Positions 57,264 through 64,000 of a stretch of 64,000 nt of DNA are shown one piece after another. Source of the stretch: CAVWCW01 sp963753615. Lineage in GTDB: Bacteria > Pseudomonadota > Gammaproteobacteria > Chromatiales > Chromatiaceae. Where the stretch lies: assembly GCA_963753615.1 (NCBI GenBank), contig CAVWCW010000029.1:1-64000 (forward strand). Direction: 5' to 3'. A program made the position numbers and the translations under genes. How positions within the stretch are numbered: position 1 is the stretch's first letter; the number at the start of each line of letters is the position of its first letter. The notes beneath the pieces were generated by a model, which did not search any database, had not been told where the DNA came from, and saw nothing but the letters and a program-made list of their open reading frames with translations.

Positions 57264-60200
57264 ATGAACATCGGCGAATATTCGGTCAAGACCCCGGTCG
57301 TATCCTGGCTGCTGATCATCATTATGGTGGGCGGCGGCATTTGGGGCTTCGAGCAGATGGGCAAGCTGGAGGACCCGGCCTTCACCATCAAGCTGGCCAA
57401 GATCATCACTTACTATCCCGGCGCCAGCGCCCAGGAGGTGCAGGACGAGATCACCTACCACATCGAAGACGCCATCCAGCGCATGGAGCAGGTGTGGAAT
57501 ATCAAGATGTCGGTTTCGCGCCCGGGTGTGTCCGACATCCTGATCGAGTTCAAGAGCAAGTACCGGGCCAAGGATTTCCCGGCCATTTTCGACGAACTGC
57601 GGCGCAAGATCGCCGACATGAAGGGCAAGCTGCCGCCGGGGGCCCAAGAGCCCAATATCATCGACGAGTTCGGCGACGTCTACGGCGTGTATTATGCGCT
57701 CACCGGCGAGGGCTACAGCTGGCGCGACCTCTGGGACTTCGCCGACCGCTTCAAGCGCCAGCTGGTGCTGGTTCCCGGGGTGCGCAAGATCACCATCGAC
57801 GGCGAGCAGAAAGAGACGGTGTACGTCGAAATGTCGCGGGCCCGCATGGGCGAGCTGGGCATCTCGGTGGAGACGATCGCCCAGATCCTGCAATCCCAGA
57901 ACGTGGTCGCCGATGCCGGCAATGTGCGGGTCGGCGACGAGTACCTGCGCATCGAGCCCACCGGCGAGTTCAGCTCGGTGAAAGCCATCGGCAATGTGCT
58001 GATCGGCTCCGACGAACGCAGGCTGATCTACCTGAGCGACATCGCCGAGATCGTTCGCGCCTACGACGAAGTACCGACCAAGCTCTATTACGTCAACGGC
58101 AAGCGGGCCCTGACCCTGGGCATCTCCATGCAGGGCGGCGAGAATGTGGTGGCCGTTGGCGAGCGCCTGGCCGCGCGGGCCAAGGAACTCGAGTCCACCA
58201 TCCCCGCCGGCATGGAACTGGTGCAGATCTACAACCAGCCGCTGGAGGTGGATAAATCGGTCAGCGGTTTCCTGGTCAGCGTCGGCCAGGCGGTGGCCAT
58301 CGTGATCATCGTGCTGCTGCTGTTCATGGGGCTGCGCATCGGCTTGATCATCGGCGCGGTACTGCTGATCACGGTGGCCGGCACCCTGCTGATCATGAAC
58401 CTGACCGGCATCGAACTGCAGCGCATCTCCCTGGGGGCCCTGGTGATCGCCCTGGGCATGCTGGTGGACAACGCCATCGTCGTCGCCGAGGGTATGATGG
58501 TGCGCATGCAGGCGGGCATGCGCGCCGCCGAGGCGGCCGGCGAGGCCGTGGGCAAGACGATCTGGGCGCTGCTCGGAGGCACGGTGATCGGTATCCTCGC
58601 CTTCTCCGCCATCGGCCTGTCGCCGGACAGCACCGGCGAGTTCGCCAACTCCCTGTTCTGGGTCATCCTCTACTCGCTGCTGCTGTCCTGGGTCACCGGC
58701 ATCAGCACCACCCCGCTGCTGTGCGCCCTGCTGCTGAAACCGGGCCAGCCCGGAGAAGGGGAGCCGAAAGACCCCTACGGCGGCCTGATGTTCCGGCTCT
58801 ACCGCGGTTTCGTCGACCTGGCCCTGCGCCTGCGCTGGCTGACCGTCGCGGTGGTGCTGGGGCTGTTCGTCGCCGCCTTGATCGGCTTCGGCAGCGTGCA
58901 AGCAGGCCTTCTTCCCGGAGTCCAATACGCCGCTGTTTTTTGTCGACGTCTGGGAGATCGAGGGCACCGACATCCGCCGCACCCGCGACGACACCCTCAA
59001 GGTGAGCGAGTTCCTGCGCGGCCTGGAGGGGGTGGAGCAGACCACCACCGTGGTCGGCGGCCCCCACCAGCGCTTCACCCTGGTCTACGACTCCAGGGAA
59101 GCGGCGGCGGCCTATTCCCAGATCATCGTCCAGACCGACAGCCGGGAGCGCATCGCCGAGGTGTGGGACAAGGTCGCCGAATTCATGCGCACCGAGCTGC
59201 GCGGAGACCGATCCCATTATCAAGTCCCTGCGCATCGGCCCCGGCCGCGACAGCAAGATCGAGGCCCGCTTCCACGGCCCCGAGCCGGCCGAGTTACGGC
59301 GGTTGTCCGAGCAGGTCCAGGCCATTATGCGCGCCGACCCGGAGGCCAAGGACATGCGCGACGACTGGCGCCAGCCGGTGAAACTCGTCAAACCGATCTT
59401 CAACGAGCAGGTGGGCCGACAGCTCGGCATCACCCGCGAGAACCTGGCCGCCGCCCTGCAGTACGCCTTCGACGGCACCCGGGTGGGACGCTACCGGGAC
59501 GCCAACCTGGTGCTGCCGATCCTGATGCGGGCGCCGGAGGACGAGCGTGGCGACGTCGGCAACCTGCAGGACATCAGCGTCTGGAGCCCGGTGCTGCGAC
59601 AGGCAGTCCCCGTGGCCCAGGTGGTGAGCGGCTTCGAAACGGTGTGGGAGAACACGGTGATGCGCAGCCGCAACCGCCAACTCACCATCATCGCATCGTG
59701 CAACCCCACCGGCGAGCTGACCGCGCCCCTGTTCGGGCGCCTGCAGCCGCAGATCGAGGCCATCGCGCTGCCCCCCGGCTACAGTTTCTCCTGGGGCGGC
59801 GAGTACGAGGACTCTGCCCGCGCCCAGGGCGCCCTGTTCGGCGCCCTGCCCGGGGGCTTCCTGCTGATGATCCTCACCAGCATCCTGCTGTTTGCCAAGG
59901 TGCGCCAGCCGCTGATCATCTGGCTCACGGTGCCGCTGGCCATCGTCGGCATCACCGCCGGCCTGTTGGCCTTCGACGGCGCCTTCGACTTTATGTCGCT
60001 GCTCGGCGCCCTGTCCCTGATCGGCCTGCTGATCAAGAACGCCATCGTGCTGATCGAGGAAATCGACCAGCAGATCGAAGAAGGCAAGGAACCCTACACC
60101 GCCATCCTCGACTCGGGCGTCAGCCGCCTGCGGCCGGTGATCCTGGCCGCCGCTACCACGATCCTGGGATTGATCCCGCTGCTGCAGGACGTGTTCTTCG

Positions 60201-60316
60201 TCAATATGTCGATCACCATCATGGCCGGGCTGGGGTTTGCCACCGTTCTCACCCTGGTGTTCGTGCCGGTGCTCTACGCGATTCTGTTCCGAATCAAGCG
60301 GCCGGCGGCGGGCTGA
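57264..60316 (+). pseudogene. RND efflux permease, two frame breaks
   Basis: HAE1-type inner-membrane pump, about 1,017 residues if repaired. Start ATG 57264 gives MNIGEYSVKTPVVSWLLIII; later come LEDPAFTIKLAKIITYYPG, the TM4 block ALGMLVDNAIVVAEGM with the conserved DN pair, and near the end LLIKNAIVLIEEID. Frames change near 58905 (before AFFPESNTPLFFVDVWE) and near 59207 (before TDPIIKSLRIGPG). Both are explained by single-base insertions. Substrate class unknown; TriC/MexK-like carriers export antibiotics and biocides. It lies 46 bp after the adaptor. Confidence 0.85.
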
Positions 60317-60458
60317 ACGAGGCGGGGATCGTATTCATCGTCGAGCTCGGCGGCTGAGCGATCGGCCGGCGCCGGGACATGCGCTTCGCCCAAGCCCCAA
60401 CCAAGACGCCCCGCAGATCAAAAAAATCTTTGCCATAGCGGCGACAGGGATCCATGCC

Positions 60459-62123
60459 ATGTCAACACCACTGCTGTTGCCGCAGAATGACCCAGACCGG
60501 CAAGGGCGCGCCGACGACCTCGCCGAGATGCGCGACACCTACGCCTACCGATACGCGTACAACGACAGCATCGCCACCGCGATCGAGGTGCCCCGCAGCG
60601 AGTATCCCGACCTGCACTACAAGCGGCAATTGTTGAAGAACCTGGCGCCTCTGTTGTTGAGCCTGCCGCGAGTGCTGGGACAAACCCTACGCAGTTGGAG
60701 CGGCAAGGCGGTTGGCGATCACCACAACTACTTCTTCTTCGCCAACTCGCCCTATCCGGACCGCCGCTTCATCCGCGACTTCCAAAGCGACCGCGAGTTC
60801 GGCCTGCAGCGGGTGGTGGGAATGAATCACTTGATGACCCGCGCCCTGAGCGCCGAGGAAACACTCCCGCCCGGCCTCCCCGCGGCCGAGCTGGAGCCCT
60901 TGTTTACGCGCCTGAAAACGGGTCAGAGTCTGGCCGAGGCGCTGGCCGCCGGGCGCCTCTTCCTGGCCGATTATCACCCACTGCAGGGCTTGGCCGACGA
61001 CCCGGGCGAGTTCGACGGCGCGCGCCAGTACATTACCGCCCCCTTGGCCCTGTTCCACCTTGGAGCCGAGGGCAGCCTGCTGCCGGTTGCGATCCGCCTG
61101 CAACAGCAGGCGGCCCCCGAGGCCCCGCTGTTCGGCCCCCACCAGGGCGAGCATTGGCAGGCCGCCAAGTTGTTCATGCAGGCCGCCGACGGCAACTACC
61201 AGGAGATGATCAGCCACGCCACCCGCATCCACTACCTCGCCGAGGCATTGGCCCTCGCCAGCCGGCGCAACCTGCACCGCCGTCACCCCCTGATGGCCCT
61301 GCTCGATCCGCACCTGAGCTATACACTGAAGGTCAATTCCGGCCGCCTGTCCCTGGCCGATAAACAGCGCCAGCCCGGCACTTTCGGCAAGCTGTTCGGC
61401 GGCTCCTACCAGGCGATGATCGACCTCATGGCCGAGTCCATGCGCAGCTTCGACTTCCAGGCCAACGCCCACCCCGTCGACCTGCGTTGCCGCGGCATGG
61501 ACAATTCGGAGCTGTTCTACCCCTACCGTGACGACGGGCAGCTGATCTGGAAGGCCCTGCAGGACTTCGTCGAAGAATACCTGTACGGTTATTACGCGGC
61601 GGACCAGGACCTGGAAGCAGACCCGGAACTGCAGGCCTGGGCGGGCGAGATGGGGAGCCGGGATGGCCTTCGGTTAAACGGCTTTCCCACCGCCATCAGC
61701 AGTATCGGACAACTGCGCGATACGCTAACCAACCTGCTGTTTACGCTCACGGCCCGTCACAGCTCCATCCACTTTGCCCAGTATCAGTACGCCGGTTATG
61801 TGCCCAACATGCCGCTCGCCTGTTACCTGCCGCCGCCCACCGACCCGGACCGCCCCCTGGAGCCGGACTACCTTCTCAAAGCGCTGCCACCCTTTAGCCC
61901 GGCCCTGCACCAATCGTTCATCTTTTACCTGACCAACTTTCGGGTCAACCGCATCGGCGATTACCGAATGGATGCCTATGACACCTCTGGCCAGGCCGCC
62001 ATCCTGCGCTTTCGCGACAAGCTACGGGAGGTGGGCGCGCGCATTGACGCCGGCGATCGCAAGCGCCTCTGTTCTTACCGGCACCTGCACCCGGACTGGA
62101 TTCCCAACGGAGCAACGATCTGA
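60459..62123 (+). CDS. Lipoxygenase
   Basis: A 554-residue bacterial lipoxygenase that would oxygenate polyunsaturated fatty acids. The iron ligands can be placed: His253 and His258 (SHATRIH, H-x4-H), His434 and His438 (ARHSSIH, H-x3-H, with His where plants and LoxA have Asn), and the C-terminal Ile554 carboxylate. The neighbouring family blocks (AKLFMQAADGNYQEMISH, RRHPLMALLDPHL, QYQYAGYVPNMPL) are typical. No signal peptide is visible, unlike Pseudomonas LoxA. It is shorter than eukaryotic enzymes but normal for bacterial ones. The gene stands alone, 142 bp after the RND pump. Confidence 0.9.
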   Translation: MSTPLLLPQNDPDRQGRADDLAEMRDTYAYRYAYNDSIATAIEVPRSEYPDLHYKRQLLKNLAPLLLSLPRVLGQTLRSWSGKAVGDHHNYFFFANSPYPDRRFIRDFQSDREFGLQRVVGMNHLMTRALSAEETLPPGLPAAELEPLFTRLKTGQSLAEALAAGRLFLADYHPLQGLADDPGEFDGARQYITAPLALFHLGAEGSLLPVAIRLQQQAAPEAPLFGPHQGEHWQAAKLFMQAADGNYQEMISHATRIHYLAEALALASRRNLHRRHPLMALLDPHLSYTLKVNSGRLSLADKQRQPGTFGKLFGGSYQAMIDLMAESMRSFDFQANAHPVDLRCRGMDNSELFYPYRDDGQLIWKALQDFVEEYLYGYYAADQDLEADPELQAWAGEMGSRDGLRLNGFPTAISSIGQLRDTLTNLLFTLTARHSSIHFAQYQYAGYVPNMPLACYLPPPTDPDRPLEPDYLLKALPPFSPALHQSFIFYLTNFRVNRIGDYRMDAYDTSGQAAILRFRDKLREVGARIDAGDRKRLCSYRHLHPDWIPNGATI

Positions 62124-62242
62124 GGCGATGCGCCCGCGTCGGGAACCCCGGCGCGGCACGCCCCAGACATCCGCAACCGAGCTACGGCCCCCCAACCGCC
62201 AATGCGGAACTCGCCGCCGAGCGAATCGCGCTCGATCCGCGC

Positions 62243-62653
62243 TCAGTTCTTGGCGGCGGCGATTTGCTGCAGGGTCTGGGCTTCGAGATCGATGCCGACC
62301 TCCAATCCCGGGTTGAGCGAAATGCCGAAACCCACCCCAAGACGCTCCAGCACCCAAGTGAATTCTGCCACCAGCCCGCCCTCGTACCCCGGATAATCGC
62401 GCACAAAGGCCTTGGCCCGCTCCGGGCCGGTAAACAATACCAGGATCTCCCCCCCGCTATCCTCGTCCTTCAGGGACAGGGGTTTAGCCTTCTGGGACGT
62501 CACAAAGCCGCCGATCTGGTGCTTTTCGTAGACCGGCATAAACACCTCCGAGGCCATCAGGGTATCGATGAACTGCTGGGGGGTGGCGCGGCCCTCTTGG
62601 GCATCGAGCAGAACGCGCTCGAGGTCGTTGCTGGGCTGGAATTCCTGACTCAT
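62243..62653 (-). CDS. SseB N-terminal domain family protein
   Basis: A 136-residue soluble protein: NDLERVLLDAQEGRATPQQFID, then EVFMPVYEK and a later EILVLFTGPERAKAFVRDYPGYEGG, which fits the SseB N-terminal (DUF/YwqJ-like) domain. Such proteins have no settled role in non-pathogens. The start ATG 62653 has AGGAG 6 bp upstream. Divergent from the reverse transcriptase gene. Confidence 0.82.
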   Translation of the reverse strand: MSQEFQPSNDLERVLLDAQEGRATPQQFIDTLMASEVFMPVYEKHQIGGFVTSQKAKPLSLKDEDSGGEILVLFTGPERAKAFVRDYPGYEGGLVAEFTWVLERLGVGFGISLNPGLEVGIDLEAQTLQQIAAAKN

Positions 62654-62873
62654 GGGGGCTCCTGAAATGCTTTGGCAAGCCCACTATATGTAGGCGGCCC
62701 AGGCAAAGGCAAGAGAAGCGCCGATCAAATGCTTTTTCGTTCGGCCTCTGGAAAAAACTGCACGGAACGGCTGCTTTCAACGTTGCCCAAAGCAAGCGGC
62801 CAATGTTTGAACGAGTTCACTCGGCTTCTCGTCCCGTCTTGACCTGAACGGCGCCCTAACCTAAGTTTCAAGG

Positions 62874-63041
62874 GCGGCGGCCTGCTCCAAGCCGGCGTTT
62901 CCGAGGTCCTGGACCGAGACGCGCCTCTGCGGGGCTACCCCGCGGTAACTTACTCGAAACGGCATCCCGCTGCATGAGCGACGCTGCGCCCCAGCGCAGA
63001 CCCGCTCATGCGGGACAAGACTGGTTGGAGCCGGTCGCCGC
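62874..63041 (+). ncRNA. Candidate retron msr-msd-like RNA
   Basis: A 17-nt inverted repeat (62874-62890 and 63025-63041) pairs over 17 positions with one mismatch and one G-U pair. It encloses a short hairpin GCGGGG-CTA-CCCCGC (62929-62943) and a long hairpin at 62965-63015 made of stems TCCCG/CGGGA, CATGAGCG/CGCTCATG and CTGCGC/GCGCAG with a CCCA loop and a 3-nt bulge. The end is 95 nt upstream of a retron-type reverse transcriptase on the same strand. This is the order a1-msr-msd-a2-RT of retrons. The pairing is read directly; the RNA identity is inference. Confidence 0.6.
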
Positions 63042-63068
63042 ATTTTCGCTTCCGGGCGGCTAAAAATG

Positions 63069-63087
63069 GCGGGGCTTCCTGCCCCGC
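63069..63087 (+). other. Hairpin in the reverse transcriptase leader
   Basis: GCGGGGC-TTCCT-GCCCCGC, a 7-bp GC stem 50 nt before the reverse-transcriptase start. No T-tract follows, so it is not a terminator; it may shape the leader between the candidate RNA and the coding region. Confidence 0.55.
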
Positions 63088-63136
63088 ACGAGAAGCGCTG
63101 TTAAACAAGGGTTTCACCAAGGGGGTCGACAGCCCG

Positions 63137-64000
63137 ATGCAGCAGCGCCAACGGGTCGCCTTGGCCTTGGCCGACGCCTTTCTCTGCGGTGCTCCCAAGC
63201 CATCCGAGCTGATCGAGCGCGGCAGCGCCGCCCTGGGCGATCGCGTGCCCTGGCTGGCCCCCCTGGCGACCCGCACAGGATCGGCGTTCGGTGCACAATG
63301 GCCGCCGGAATCCGCCGCGCTGGGGCGGTTCATACTAGCCGACCCGGCCTTCCGCCAGAGTTGGCGCGAGCCTGGCCCAAAGCCGCGTATCCGCCGTTGG
63401 TTTCTGCCCGCCTCGACGATGGGCGAGCCGGTGCCCCCTCTGGCGGCCTGCGCCCTGCCCTCACTGGCCAGCCCGGGCGAACTGGCGGCATGGCTGGGGC
63501 TGAGCTGCAGCGAACTGGACTGGCTGGCCGATCCCTGGGGCAGCGAGCGGCACTCCGCGGTCGGGGCCCTGCGCCATTACGTTTACCGCTGGATTTCCAA
63601 ACGCCGCGGCGGCCAGCGCCTGCTGGAGGCGCCCAAGCCCCGCCTGCGCTCCGTGCAGCGGCAGATTCTGCGAGGCATTCTGGACCCGGTGCCGCCGCAC
63701 CCCGCAGCCCACGGCTTTCGCCGCGGCCGCTCCTGTCTCAGCCATGCGCAATCCCACTGCGGCCGGGTCCTGGTGCTGCGCATGGATCTGAGCAACTTCT
63801 TCACCCAGGTGCCGGCACGCCGGGTGCATGCCCTGTTCGCCTCCCTCGGCTACCCCCCCGCGGTAGCCCGCTGCCTGACCGGGTTGTGTACCAATCGCAC
63901 CCCGGCCCGGGTGCTGGGTGGTCGGCTCGGGGAGCGGCCCGAGCTCGACTGGCAACAACGCCAGGCCTTGCAGCATCCGCACCTTCCTCAGGGGGCCCCA
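63137..64000 (+). CDS. Retron-type reverse transcriptase (partial at window end)
   Basis: 288 codons visible, open to the window end. From ATG 63137 (AAGGGGG upstream) there is an N-terminal extension of about 130 residues (ALALADAFLCGAPKPSELIERG, then LGRFILADPAFRQSW). Then comes the RT1 region with WISKRRGGQRLLEAPKPRL, GILDPVPPHPAAHGFRRGRS and the palm motif MDLSNFF (Asp217). Residues 203-207, HAQSH, lie exactly where retron RTs have the NAxxH motif, with His for Asn. The window ends in LPQGAP, just before the expected YADD catalytic motif. The upstream structured region fits a retron. N-terminal extensions of this kind occur in Mx162-like and other retron-like RTs. Confidence 0.82.
   Translation, partial: MQQRQRVALALADAFLCGAPKPSELIERGSAALGDRVPWLAPLATRTGSAFGAQWPPESAALGRFILADPAFRQSWREPGPKPRIRRWFLPASTMGEPVPPLAACALPSLASPGELAAWLGLSCSELDWLADPWGSERHSAVGALRHYVYRWISKRRGGQRLLEAPKPRLRSVQRQILRGILDPVPPHPAAHGFRRGRSCLSHAQSHCGRVLVLRMDLSNFFTQVPARRVHALFASLGYPPAVARCLTGLCTNRTPARVLGGRLGERPELDWQQRQALQHPHLPQGAP

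Noticed and set aside
57159..59078. Minus-strand open frame of 639 codons over the RND pump
   Set aside because: Antisense shadow; Gln/His/Asp/Gly-rich, no family features.

Overview
The window is GC-rich DNA from a gammaproteobacterium. The gene set supports this: gltB/gltD, lptF-lptG next to pepA-holC, parC, a UMF1-type MFS carrier, and many FixJ/NarL-type two-component genes that are typical of free-living or symbiotic environmental gammaproteobacteria. A Chromatiales-like relative is a guess from gene content only. I see no rRNA, tRNA or CRISPR array.

Layout: 1-1505 holds ppa (partial), a YfcE-type phosphodiesterase and a frameshifted moaC. 1576-6409 holds a truncated hemerythrin joined to a cusB-cusA heavy-metal efflux pair with at least five reading-frame breaks. 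7551-12780 is an operon of a substrate-binding lipoprotein, a hybrid PAS histidine kinase and a REC-EAL regulator (c-di-GMP output). gltB (13112-17530, minus) and gltD (21708-23102, plus) face away from each other across a 4.2 kb AT-richer island. That island holds an orphan Rhs tip with a Cys-rich, phospholipase-A2-like end, several small membrane proteins that could be immunity proteins, and IS5-like and IS4-like transposase remnants. 23-32 kb has a dihydrolipoyl-dehydrogenase-like flavoprotein, TetR, a broken SDR gene, an MFS carrier, a FixL/FixJ-like pair, PilZ and RDD proteins. 32.3-40.8 kb is housekeeping: lptG-lptF, pepA-holC, a GT39-type glycosyltransferase and parC. 41-47.6 kb is a cluster of NarX/NarL-type signalling genes (two kinases, one of them degenerate; one receiver-only protein; one LuxR-type regulator). 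It includes a small element with inverted ends that is also represented near 26.6 kb.

48.2-51.9 kb is an AmmeMemoRadiSam cluster in which the Memo-AMMECR1 fusion carries a signal peptide. 52-60.3 kb carries a DUF211 protein, a VIT/CCC1-like membrane protein, a P-type ATPase and an RND efflux pair; the last three genes are frameshifted. 60.5-62.1 kb is a bacterial lipoxygenase, followed by an SseB-like protein.

The window ends inside a retron-type reverse transcriptase (63137 onward). It is preceded by a candidate structured RNA (62874-63041): a 17-nt inverted repeat enclosing two strong hairpins, the arrangement expected of retron msr-msd RNA. This, and the Rhs-PLA2-like toxin with membrane immunity candidates, are the most interesting systems here.

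Reading-frame breaks are frequent and uneven. They cluster in 1-7.4 kb and 54.5-59.3 kb, mostly in efflux transporters, while 4-kb genes such as gltB are intact. The sequence alone cannot tell assembly indels from real gene decay.
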